DNA from: JAIUNP01 sp020161975 | GTDB taxonomy: Bacteria > Pseudomonadota > Alphaproteobacteria > Rhizobiales > Beijerinckiaceae | Length of the DNA stretch: 64,000 nucleotides | Direction: 5' to 3' | Assembly (NCBI GenBank): GCA_036745275.1 | Contig: DAIOGK010000005.1 | Span: forward strand, 1-64,000 | Part shown: one piece after another, positions 17,569-25,320 of the stretch | Layout of the letters: each line of letters opens with the position of its first letter | Position numbering within the stretch: position 1 is the first letter of the stretch | Program-made: the position numbers and the translations under genes | Notes under the pieces: model-generated | The model's input: only the letters and a program-made list of their open reading frames with translations | Databases searched by the model: none | Told to the model about the DNA's origin: nothing

Positions 17569-18231
17569 CTATTGCGCGACAAGCCCCGCAGCAATGTTCA
17601 CGAACAGCCCCACGATGGTCGCGTTGAAAAAAAACGATATCACGCCATGCACAGCGGCCAATCGCCGGACCGACGAAGACAGGATGTTCACATCCGCCGT
17701 TGCGCAGGCGCAGCCGATCACGAACGAGAAGTAGAGAAAGTCGCTGTAGACTGGCGTATCGCAGCCGTGAAAGTCCAGGGTCTTGTCCGCCGAACCGTCG
17801 AACGGATTGTAATAGTCGTGCGCGTAATGCAGCGCGAACATGACATGCACGAAAGTCCAGCTGAGGATCATCGACAAGACCGGCAAAACGACCGGGCCAA
17901 GCCCTTGCTTGGCGGAAACCTGCACCTCGGCAATCACAGCAACAATGCCAGCCCCGCCCGCCAGCACCGCCAGCGCCAGAACAACCCGCGAGCCGGCATC
18001 ATACTGCGGCGCCCGTTTGCGGATCTCCTCCGGGCTTGAATGGCTGAGAAGCCGCCAGACCATCAAAAGATACATCAGCACGAAGACGGTCCATGATGCC
18101 AGAAGCCGGGTCGTCTGATGCATGGGATCTCCCATGACATTGGTCCCGGACAGCAGAATGTACGCAACAACGCCGCCGAGAAGGGCAAGCTGCAAGGCTG
18201 GCCGGGCGGCAAGTCCACGCAGAAAGCGCAT
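17569..18231 (-). CDS. DUF1345 membrane protein
   Basis: A 220-residue protein with about six predicted membrane helices and the DUF1345 features FHYAHDYY-like HYAHDYYNP and GCDTPVYSDFLYFSFVIGCA. The family has no established function. Its ATG (18231-18229) overlaps the stop codon of the upstream nitronate monooxygenase gene by one base (TGATG), so the two are probably translationally coupled. The start was chosen for that overlap and because the hydrophobic N-terminus begins there. Confidence 0.85.
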   Translation of the reverse strand: MRFLRGLAARPALQLALLGGVVAYILLSGTNVMGDPMHQTTRLLASWTVFVLMYLLMVWRLLSHSSPEEIRKRAPQYDAGSRVVLALAVLAGGAGIVAVIAEVQVSAKQGLGPVVLPVLSMILSWTFVHVMFALHYAHDYYNPFDGSADKTLDFHGCDTPVYSDFLYFSFVIGCACATADVNILSSSVRRLAAVHGVISFFFNATIVGLFVNIAAGLVAQ

Positions 18232-19316
18232 CAGTCCACCCCCATGATTGAGCGACAGTTCCTCACCAGGTCCCGTGTCAGTTCCGCAGCCCCCGTCGGC
18301 CGCGCCAGCGCCGCCGACTGTCCGGCCCACGAGGCGGTAAAATCGCCGCTGCCCGCCGCTTCCGCCGCAGCGCGCACCTGCGCAACGGCTCCGGCGGCAT
18401 GGGGAAAGGCCGGAGCATCCGGGCTGAGCGGTCCAACGTCGCGAATGAAGCGGTTGACCAGCCCCCTCGCCGGGCGACCGGTCATGATGTTGGTAATGGC
18501 GGTCGGCGTCTCGCCGGCCTTCGCCAGCGCGGCCCGATAGGGCGCAACCACCTTCGCTTCAGGCGTGAAGAGGTAGGCCGTGCCAACCGAGACGGCTGAT
18601 GCACCCAGCACCAGGGCCGCAGCAAATCCCCGTCCATCGGCGATCCCACCCGCCGCGATCACCGGCACAGACACAGCATCGGCCACCTGTGGCACGAGCG
18701 AGAACGTCCCGACCTGCGTGGCAAGATCGTCGCTGAGAAACATGCCACGATGCCCGCCCGCCTCATACCCCTGCGCGATGATGGCATCGGCGCCGCGCGC
18801 TTCCAGCCAGCGCGCCTCGGCGACCGTGGTCGCCGAACTCAGGATGCGGCAGCCCGCCTGCTTCAGCCGCGCGACCAGCGCCGCATCCGGCAGGCCAAAG
18901 TGAAACGAGACAACCTTGGGCCTGATGGCTTCCATCAGGCGACACATCTCCTCACCGAACGGATTGCGGCTTGGCGCGGTTGAGGGTGCCGCAGGGTCAA
19001 GGCCGTATTCGGCAAAATAAGGTGCAAGCCGTTGTCGCCACTGCCGGTCAGCTTCCTCTGAAATAACGTTAGGTAAGTGGCAGAAAAAATTGAAATTTAT
19101 AGGTTTTTTTGTCTTATTTATAATCAGGTTGAACTCACGCTCCACCTGTTCGGGCGTCAGCATCGCGCAAGGCAGACCGCCAAGCCCGCCGGCTTCACTG
19201 ACGGCGATGGCGAGCGCTGCGGTGCCGGGACCAGCCATCGGCGCGAGCATCAGCGGGTGTTCCACCCCGACGAGATCGGTGAACCTCGTGTTCTTCCACA
19301 TGCGTTTCATCCTCAT
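18231..19316 (-). CDS. nitronate monooxygenase (2-nitropropane dioxygenase family)
   Basis: A 361-residue FMN-dependent TIM-barrel enzyme that oxidises alkyl nitronates such as propionate-3-nitronate. Features are the N-terminal PLMLAPMAGPGTAALA, a phosphate-binding region GADAIIAQGYEAGGHRGMF with the catalytic His region, and VIAAGGIADGRG with ASAVSVGTAYLFTPEA near the C-terminal half, all typical of the family. The start at 19316 shares one base with the stop of the YdcF-like gene, and an ATG two codons later is also possible. The stretch coding for residues around 60-85 is strikingly AT-rich compared with the rest of the gene (see findings). Confidence 0.9.
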   Translation of the reverse strand: MRMKRMWKNTRFTDLVGVEHPLMLAPMAGPGTAALAIAVSEAGGLGGLPCAMLTPEQVEREFNLIINKTKKPINFNFFCHLPNVISEEADRQWRQRLAPYFAEYGLDPAAPSTAPSRNPFGEEMCRLMEAIRPKVVSFHFGLPDAALVARLKQAGCRILSSATTVAEARWLEARGADAIIAQGYEAGGHRGMFLSDDLATQVGTFSLVPQVADAVSVPVIAAGGIADGRGFAAALVLGASAVSVGTAYLFTPEAKVVAPYRAALAKAGETPTAITNIMTGRPARGLVNRFIRDVGPLSPDAPAFPHAAGAVAQVRAAAEAAGSGDFTASWAGQSAALARPTGAAELTRDLVRNCRSIMGVD

Positions 19317-20101
19317 TACGGGGCTGGTCTGAAGTCGTCACTCTGGCCGGAGAGCAAGGCAAAGAGCAAGCCTGCCCACTCCTTGGCCGCAACATCCGTT
19401 CGGCGCAGGCCAAGGGAAATCGAGCGGTTGAAGCGCCAGTCTGCACCATCGCCAGTGCTTCTGTAATCAACCGGAAACGGCGTCACCGCCCAGCCCACCT
19501 TCCGGAACAGCCCAAGCGCGCGTGGCATGTGCCAGGCCGAGGTTACCAGCAGCCAGCGTTGCCCTGCCTGTGGCGCTGCCAGCCGGTGGCTGAACAGGGC
19601 ATTCTCGCGGGTATTGCGCGAGGCGCGTTCATAGACAATAGCCCGCCCGGGCAGCAGATCGCCGATCATGGCCTCGACCACATCCGCTTCCGGCACGCCT
19701 GCACCGGTCAGGTCACCCGAACCACCGGTGAAGACGATCCGCGCCTCCGGGTGGCGCCGCGCCAGCCCGGCCAACGCGGTCAGCCGCTCGCCTGCCTCGT
19801 TGATGGAGAACTGCCCCCGCGCAAAGCTGACATCCGGGACAAGCGCCCCGCCGAGCACGACGATGCCATCCACCCGGCCCTCATCACGCAGCGGCGGATA
19901 GCCTGCCTCAAGCCCCCGCATCAGCCACGTACCAAAGGGGGAGAAACCGGCGAACATGATGCCGGCCAGCGACACCATCGCAAGCCACCGCCCGGCCCGG
20001 TGAAACCGCGTCGCCGTCAGCATCACGCCGCCAAGGCAGAGAAAGACCAAAACGTTAGATGGCTCAAGCAGCAGCCAGACGAGCTTGGAGAGTGTGAACA
20101 C
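19316..20101 (-). CDS. YdcF/SanA-like (DUF218) membrane protein
   Basis: A 261-residue protein with two membrane segments near the N-terminus (about 7-27 and 36-55), followed by a DUF218 domain. Conserved parts are VDGIVVLGGAL, ARIVFTGGSGDL and NTRENALFSHRLA with TSAWHMPRALGLFRKVGW, as in ElyC/YdcF proteins linked to envelope integrity and lipid-carrier metabolism. I chose the GTG at 20101, 8 nt after the stop of the aldo/keto reductase gene, because the conserved hydrophobic sequence begins there. It is part of a four-gene run with the AKR, nitronate monooxygenase and DUF1345 genes. Confidence 0.85.
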   Translation of the reverse strand: MFTLSKLVWLLLEPSNVLVFLCLGGVMLTATRFHRAGRWLAMVSLAGIMFAGFSPFGTWLMRGLEAGYPPLRDEGRVDGIVVLGGALVPDVSFARGQFSINEAGERLTALAGLARRHPEARIVFTGGSGDLTGAGVPEADVVEAMIGDLLPGRAIVYERASRNTRENALFSHRLAAPQAGQRWLLVTSAWHMPRALGLFRKVGWAVTPFPVDYRSTGDGADWRFNRSISLGLRRTDVAAKEWAGLLFALLSGQSDDFRPAP

Positions 20102-20109
20102 CGCGCCGC

Positions 20110-20940
20110 TTACGCCTGATCCCACTGCGGCGCGAAGTCCGGCTTCACCACCCGTCCATCGGGCGAGCGAAGCGCCGAGATTGCCGCCATCTCCGCCTCG
20201 CTGAGCGCAAAATTCCAGATATCGAAGTTTTGCCGGATGCGCCCCGGATTGGTGGACCGCGGAATGGCGACGTTGCCCTGCTGCACATGCCAGCGCAGGA
20301 TCACCTGCCCGCTCGTCACACCATGCGCGGCGGCAACCCCGGCGATCACCGGATCGTCCATCAGACTGCCGCGCCCCAGCGGCGTATAGGCCACGAAGGC
20401 CATGCCATGCGCCTTGCACGCGGCGATAACTGCCGACTGGTCAAGCCGCGGATGATATTCACACTGGTTGGCGATCAGCGGCGCCTCGCTGAGCCGCACC
20501 GCCTCGGCCAGCAGCGGCACCGTGAAATTGGAAACGCCGATGTTGCGCGCCAGCCCCCGGCGCTTTGCATCGTTCAGCGCCTTGATGGACCGGGCCAGCG
20601 GAATCGCCGGGTTCGGCCAGTGGATCAGCAGAAGATCGACATGATCGAGCCCGAGCCGCTCAAGGCTCGCCTCGGCAGAAGCCTGAAGGTCACCCTCGTC
20701 GATCTTGTCCCACCAGACCTTGGTGGTCACCCACACATCGTCGCGTTTCAGCCCGGACGCCTTCAGCCCCTGCCCGACCTCGACCTCGTTGCCATAGGCC
20801 GCCGCCGTGTCGAGATGGCGGAATCCGGCATCAAGCGCGGCAACAACCGCCGCAACACCGGCCTCGTCCTTGAGCTGCCAGGTGCCGAGGCCAAGCGCCG
20901 GAATCCGCGCGCCGTGGGTGGTGACATAAGACTGTTGCAC
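20110..20940 (-). CDS. aldo/keto reductase (2,5-diketo-D-gluconate reductase type)
   Basis: A 276-residue NADPH-dependent TIM-barrel oxidoreductase. The catalytic tetrad is visible as the Asp and Tyr of FRHLDTAAAYGNE, the Lys of VTTKVWW and the His of LLIHWPNP; the cofactor loop IPRSTNPGRIRQN near the C-terminus is the family signature. Length and motifs match the DkgA/DkgB group (AKR5). The start is a GTG at 20940, preceded by GAAGGG at a spacing of 8. It is the first gene of the run AKR - YdcF-like - nitronate monooxygenase - DUF1345. The natural substrate is not evident. Confidence 0.9.
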   Translation of the reverse strand: MQQSYVTTHGARIPALGLGTWQLKDEAGVAAVVAALDAGFRHLDTAAAYGNEVEVGQGLKASGLKRDDVWVTTKVWWDKIDEGDLQASAEASLERLGLDHVDLLLIHWPNPAIPLARSIKALNDAKRRGLARNIGVSNFTVPLLAEAVRLSEAPLIANQCEYHPRLDQSAVIAACKAHGMAFVAYTPLGRGSLMDDPVIAGVAAAHGVTSGQVILRWHVQQGNVAIPRSTNPGRIRQNFDIWNFALSEAEMAAISALRSPDGRVVKPDFAPQWDQA

Positions 20941-21026
20941 GATATGATCCCTTCATGCTGGACAGGATGCAGACTTTCAGGCCTACGCCGAAGCTATGAG
21001 CCATGTCTTCTATATTCGCGTTGATG

Positions 21027-21452
21027 CTATTGGCTGACACGATCCGGCGGCGCTCGGTTTCCCAGGCAGGCGTTGCGAATGTCGCCTATAGTCAAGTCGA
21101 GTGCGCGTCGCATCTCCGCAGCAAAACGTGCGACATCTGCATCACCGCAACGCCACTTGCCGCGCGATACTGATGCCGCAACGAGGCTACGAAACTTTGT
21201 CGCAACGGTATCCAGCGACTCTTTTGCGATACAGCCATTGGCAGCCCGCCGCACGCGCATCTCAAACCCAGTCGGAGAACCACAGGTCGATACCAGGGCT
21301 TCGGCAAGGGCGTAGTTCTCAATGTACCTGTCGAGTTTTACCCGCTGCGCCGAAGTCAGGAATGAAAGCCGATATTCGATGACCTGCTGGGCGGATGCTG
21401 CCGAAGCAAGGAGGAATGTCGCAACAGCAGCAAGCATGGAGCGCTTCAGCAT
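21027..21452 (-). CDS. small secreted protein downstream of the TIR gene
   Basis: A 141-residue protein with a clear signal peptide (1-21, cleavage after ASA) and a helical, charged mature domain with four cysteines (C57, C74, C102, C129) that could form two disulphides after export. Its ATG lies 2 nt after the stop of the TIR-domain gene, so the two are almost surely cotranscribed and possibly functionally linked. I do not recognise the family. A periplasmic partner, ligand or regulator of the TIR protein's outer domain is one reading, made from position alone. Confidence 0.75.
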   Translation of the reverse strand: MLKRSMLAAVATFLLASAASAQQVIEYRLSFLTSAQRVKLDRYIENYALAEALVSTCGSPTGFEMRVRRAANGCIAKESLDTVATKFRSLVAASVSRGKWRCGDADVARFAAEMRRALDLTIGDIRNACLGNRAPPDRVSQ

Positions 21453-21454
21453 CT

Positions 21455-22363
21455 CTATTTGACCTCGGTCATCTCACCGGCGCGTCCCCACCCTCCGCCG
21501 CCATGGCTGATGCGGAAAGGCATCCCGTTTGGACAGCCGCGATCAAGAATAAAGGCATAGTTGCCAGCATTTTCCGCATTCTCGACCACTGTCCCGGCGC
21601 AACCTTGCATGATCATCCGGCGAACGACATTCAAGGTCTCCCGCGTGCCATCCGGATAAACCTCCACCCATCGATCCGGCGTCACCCGGCTCCAGTAACG
21701 GGGCACAGGTGGAGGCCCACCAATGATCACATGCGTGACAAATTGCGTTACGCGATATTCCGCAGTTTCCGGACCGGCCTCGGGAAATCTCAATGCTGGT
21801 GGCAGACGCCGGCTGAAATACAACGCAGTTGCAACCGCGACAGCAACACCGACTCCAACGGCCCACGCTGTTCGCCGCCTCCGGCGGGTGAACCAGTGAT
21901 TGAGATCCCAGGGCGTCGAAGAATGAATCAGACCGGGCCCAGGCGGTTGCGGAGCCTGCATTGTTTCAGACAGGGAGGCGGCCTGTAATGCCTCCACAAT
22001 CTTGCTGATGGCAATTTCCCAGTCCTTGTAGACATCAATCCATTGCCGGGTCGCCAGTTCATATTGGAAGGGTCCCTTCGGCAGCACATCCTCGATGCGA
22101 ACCGGAACGACCAGCAAACGGTTCTGGCTGGCGAGCGTTAGCTCACGAAGTATTTCGTCGGAGTCGTTGCAATGCTCGCTGAAGACGAGAACCATTGCAG
22201 ATCCGTTTGAAATCGCTTTGACAATCTCGCGCTGGAAATTGCCTCCGGGCCCGACGTCGCGGGAGGCAATCCAGCATTTGATGCCGCGAGCCTCTATTGC
22301 GGCACAGATCGTTGTCGCTGCCTTGGCATCGCTTGAAGAATGGCTGATGAAGACTGCTTTCAT
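21455..22363 (-). CDS. TIR-domain transmembrane protein
   Basis: A 302-residue protein. Residues 1-125 form a TIR domain: KAVFISHSSSD at the N-terminus, the BB-loop-like segment ASRDVGPGGNF (33-43), VLVFSEHCNDSDEILREL with the candidate catalytic glutamate E74 in the place of the NADase glutamate of SARM1-like and bacterial defence TIRs. A basic run RRRRR (160-164) precedes a single membrane helix (about 165-184); the positive-inside rule puts the TIR domain in the cytosol and residues 185-302 in the periplasm. The outer part contains WVEVYPDGT and two cysteines (C255, C277). It is followed at 2 nt by a small secreted protein gene. NAD cleavage and a defence or sensing role are inferences. 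Confidence 0.85.
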   Translation of the reverse strand: MKAVFISHSSSDAKAATTICAAIEARGIKCWIASRDVGPGGNFQREIVKAISNGSAMVLVFSEHCNDSDEILRELTLASQNRLLVVPVRIEDVLPKGPFQYELATRQWIDVYKDWEIAISKIVEALQAASLSETMQAPQPPGPGLIHSSTPWDLNHWFTRRRRRTAWAVGVGVAVAVATALYFSRRLPPALRFPEAGPETAEYRVTQFVTHVIIGGPPPVPRYWSRVTPDRWVEVYPDGTRETLNVVRRMIMQGCAGTVVENAENAGNYAFILDRGCPNGMPFRISHGGGGWGRAGEMTEVK

Positions 22364-22394
22364 GCCCAGAGTTCACACTCGGGCATCGCGGTCG

Positions 22395-23567
22395 TCAAGC
22401 GCTCTTCGCAAACAGCTCCCGCCCGATCAGCATCCGGCGTATCTCGGATGTGCCGGCGCCGATTTCGTAAAGCTTGGCATCGCGCAAGAGGCGCCCGGTC
22501 GGATAGTCGTTGATGTAGCCGTTACCGCCAAGGAGTTGGATGGCGTCGAGTGCGCATTGCGTTGCCTTTTCGGCCGCGATCAGGATGGCGCCAGCGGCAT
22601 CCTCGCGCGTCGTCTCGCCCCGGTCGCAGGCGCGCGCCACCGCGTAAACATAGGCCCGCACCGAATTCATGTTCACATACATGTCGGCGACCTTGCCTTG
22701 CACAAGCTGGAACTCGCCGATCGACTGGCCGAACTGCTTGCGCTCGTGGACATAGGGCATCACCACATCCATGCAGGCCTGCATGATGCCGACAGGACCA
22801 GCAGCGAGCACGGCGCGCTCGTAATCAAGGCCGCTCATCAGCACGTTGACACCCTTGCCAACCGAGCCGAGCACATTCTCCTCCGGCACTTCGCAATCCT
22901 CAAACACGAGTTCGCCGGTGTCGGAGCCGCGCATCCCGAGCTTGTCCAGCTTCTGCGCAGTGGAAAAGCCCTTCATCCCCTTCTCGATCAGGAAGGCCGT
23001 GATTCCTTTCGGCCCTGCGGCGGGATCGGTCTTGGCATAGACCACAAGCGTTTCGGCAATGGGACCGTTGGTGATCCACATCTTGTTACCGTTGAGGACG
23101 TAGCGGTCGCCCTTTTTATCTGCGCGCGTTTTCATCGAAACGACATCGGATCCGGCGCCCGGTTCGGACATCGCCAGCGCCCCGACATGCTCGCCGGAGA
23201 TGAGCTTTGGCAGATACTTCCGCTTCTGTACCTCGCTGCCGTTGCGGCGGATCTGGTTGACGCAGAGGTTGGAGTGCGCCCCGTAGGAAAGGCCGACCGA
23301 GGCGGACGCCCGGCTGACTTCCTCCACGGCAATGACGTGTTCGAGATAGCCGAGGCCTGTGCCGCCGTATTCCTCCTCAACCGTGATGCCGTGCAGCCCG
23401 AGGGCCCCCATCTTTGGCCAGAGATCGCGCGGAAACTGGTTGGTGCTGTCGATTTCAGCCGCGCGTGGCGCAATTTCCGCCTGCGAGAAATCCCGCACCG
23501 TCTCGCGGATGGCATCGGCGGTGTCGCCAAGGTCGAAGTTGAAATCGCGCACGGCATTCGGCAGCAT
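22395..23567 (-). CDS. ivd: isovaleryl-CoA dehydrogenase
   Basis: A 390-residue FAD enzyme converting isovaleryl-CoA to 3-methylcrotonyl-CoA in leucine degradation. Characteristic are the motif [23 protein letters not shown], and the catalytic glutamate E250 in [12 protein letters not shown], a position specific to isovaleryl-CoA dehydrogenases (other acyl-CoA dehydrogenases carry it near the C-terminus; here that place is [12 protein letters not shown] with Gly-Ala). No other leucine-pathway gene (such as mccAB) is adjacent. It lies upstream of the TIR gene on the same strand, 31 nt away. Confidence 0.95.
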   Translation of the reverse strand: MLPNAVRDFNFDLGDTADAIRETVRDFSQAEIAPRAAEIDSTNQFPRDLWPKMGALGLHGITVEEEYGGTGLGYLEHVIAVEEVSRASASVGLSYGAHSNLCVNQIRRNGSEVQKRKYLPKLISGEHVGALAMSEPGAGSDVVSMKTRADKKGDRYVLNGNKMWITNGPIAETLVVYAKTDPAAGPKGITAFLIEKGMKGFSTAQKLDKLGMRGSDTGELVFEDCEVPEENVLGSVGKGVNVLMSGLDYERAVLAAGPVGIMQACMDVVMPYVHERKQFGQSIGEFQLVQGKVADMYVNMNSVRAYVYAVARACDRGETTREDAAGAILIAAEKATQCALDAIQLLGGNGYINDYPTGRLLRDAKLYEIGAGTSEIRRMLIGRELFAKSA

Positions 23568-23649
23568 GGTCGTTCCCCGGAATTGATCGTTCGGACAACG
23601 AAGCTAGTGGCTGAACAGGCGCGTTGGCAACCCGACCTTTGCCTGATGA

Positions 23650-24480
23650 TCAGCCGGCGCGCGGAACCAGCCCGGCGGGCCGCCGGTCGGACACAGGATA
23701 AAGCAGGCAGATCATCATGATGCGATAGGCAGCCAAGGCCGCCAGAATGTGCCAGAGCACATGCAGATAAAGACCGAAACGCGCGCAAAACGGCAGATCG
23801 ATCGCGCGCGCGACCAACGCAAGCGCCAGCAGAATGCCCGCCTGTAGCAGGCCATACCCGGCCTTCAGCCTCGGGAAATGCTCGGCATCGGACTTCTGCG
23901 CCGCCACGCCCGTCAACGACCGATCCTGATGCATCCCGATCCGCGCGTTCAGGATCAGGTAGATCGCCGAGACATAGAGACCGATGAGCGGCGCAAGATA
24001 AAGCGCCCCGCCGCCCAGAAACCGGGACGGCACCAGCATCATCAGGAATGCCGACGCCAGAACAATGCCGATAATGTTGAGGACGATCCCGATCCGATCC
24101 ACGTTGAACGCCCGTTGCAACAGCGCAACAAAGCAGAAGAGCATGAAAACGGGCGCAGGCACGACCTCCAGCGGCAGCAGGTCATCCGAGGGATGTCCGT
24201 GATAGATCGCGCCGCCGATGCCAACCGCCATGGCGCTGAGGCAGAGAATCAAACCCAGCCCATCGCCCCGCCCTTCCCGACGCCAGACAAAAGTGGCATG
24301 AGTTGCCAGAGCCGTCACGAACAGCGCGGAGACCTGATTCCATGGCTCCGCCATGCTGCCATTCAGCATCCCCTCGCAGGAAGGGCCGGTTGAAAGTGCG
24401 AGCAGGTTATCCAAGACGCTATCCCGAATCAGCAAACAGGTCTGAGGGTGAAGACAACGGTATTTGGGGATAAATCTCAA
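23650..24480 (-). CDS. ceramidase-like (CREST) seven-helix membrane protein
   Basis: A hydrophobic protein of up to 276 residues with about seven predicted helices. The N-terminal GPSCEGMLNGSMAEPWNQ resembles the start of alkaline ceramidases; further on SAMAVGIGGAIYHG and the C-terminal HVLWHILAALAAY (HxxxH) match the Ser/His and His motifs of the CREST metal-hydrolase superfamily, which includes alkaline ceramidases and PAQR receptors. The start is unresolved: the frame opens with a TTG at 24480, and the first ATG lies after the conserved GPSCEG segment, so a TTG start is likely. It is divergent from xthA with about 30 nt between starts. Substrate unknown. Confidence 0.75.
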   Translation of the reverse strand: MRFIPKYRCLHPQTCLLIRDSVLDNLLALSTGPSCEGMLNGSMAEPWNQVSALFVTALATHATFVWRREGRGDGLGLILCLSAMAVGIGGAIYHGHPSDDLLPLEVVPAPVFMLFCFVALLQRAFNVDRIGIVLNIIGIVLASAFLMMLVPSRFLGGGALYLAPLIGLYVSAIYLILNARIGMHQDRSLTGVAAQKSDAEHFPRLKAGYGLLQAGILLALALVARAIDLPFCARFGLYLHVLWHILAALAAYRIMMICLLYPVSDRRPAGLVPRAG

Positions 24481-24510
24481 GATGAATACTGAAACAACGA
24501 AGGCAAAACC

Positions 24511-25311
24511 GTGCTGAAGATTGCCACGTGGAACGTGAACTCAGTGCGCCAGCGCATTGGAAACCTGACGGGATGGCTGAAGAGCGCCGCACCGGACATT
24601 GTTTGTTTACAGGAAATCAAATGTCTCGATGAAGCTTTCCCGCGCGGCGAGATTGAAGGGCTTGGCTATAATGTGGTGACGTTAGGGCAGAAAACCTTCA
24701 ACGGCGTCGCATTACTTTCACGTTTGCCTTTCGATGAAGTGCGGCTTGGCCTGCCCGGCGACGATGCAGATGTGCAAGCCCGTTACATTGAGGCTGTGGT
24801 TTCGGTGGCCGGCGGCGCGCTGCGCATCGCCTCGATCTACCTGCCCAATGGCAATCCGCTCGGCACCGAGAAGTATCCCTACAAGCTTGCCTGGATGGAG
24901 CGACTGCGCCGCCATGCGGCGGAATTGCTGAGCTATGAGGAGCCGCTGGTTCTGGCGGGCGACTATAATGTCATTCCCGAGCCGCGCGATGCCCGCCACC
25001 CCGAGCAGTGGGAAAACGACGCACTTTTCCTGCCCGAAACGCGGAGCGCCTTCCGCGCGCTGCTCAACCTGGGCCTGACCGAGGCGGTGCGCGCCACCAC
25101 GGATGCGGACGGGCTTTACAGCTTCTGGGATTATCAGGCCGGCGCCTGGCAGCGGAACAACGGCATCCGCATCGATCACCTCCTGTTATCCCCGCAAGCC
25201 GCCGACAGGCTGGTCGAGGCCGGCATCGATCGCGACGAGCGCGCGAAAGACAAGCCCTCCGACCATGTACCTGTCTGGGTAAACCTTTCGCTCGATCCGC
25301 CGGGGCGGTAA
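24511..25311 (+). CDS. xthA: exodeoxyribonuclease III
   Basis: A 266-residue Mg-dependent AP endonuclease and 3'-5' exonuclease for base-excision repair. Motifs: ATWNVNSVR with the metal-site Asn, LQEIKC with the metal-binding Glu, SIYLPNGNP with the catalytic Tyr, LAGDYNVIPEPRD with the Asp/Asn pair, and the C-terminal KDKPSDHVPVWV with the catalytic Asp-His. The start is a GTG at 24511 preceded by GAAGG at 24499-24503. The gene ends 9 nt before the adenylate cyclase gene, and the two are probably in one transcript. Confidence 0.97.
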   Translation: MLKIATWNVNSVRQRIGNLTGWLKSAAPDIVCLQEIKCLDEAFPRGEIEGLGYNVVTLGQKTFNGVALLSRLPFDEVRLGLPGDDADVQARYIEAVVSVAGGALRIASIYLPNGNPLGTEKYPYKLAWMERLRRHAAELLSYEEPLVLAGDYNVIPEPRDARHPEQWENDALFLPETRSAFRALLNLGLTEAVRATTDADGLYSFWDYQAGAWQRNNGIRIDHLLLSPQAADRLVEAGIDRDERAKDKPSDHVPVWVNLSLDPPGR

Positions 25312-25320
25312 CGGTTCGGC

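Noticed and set aside
21455..23567. A larger defence island around the TIR gene
   Set aside because: The flanking genes are isovaleryl-CoA dehydrogenase and an aldo/keto reductase run; no nuclease, integrase, restriction or other defence gene is close.
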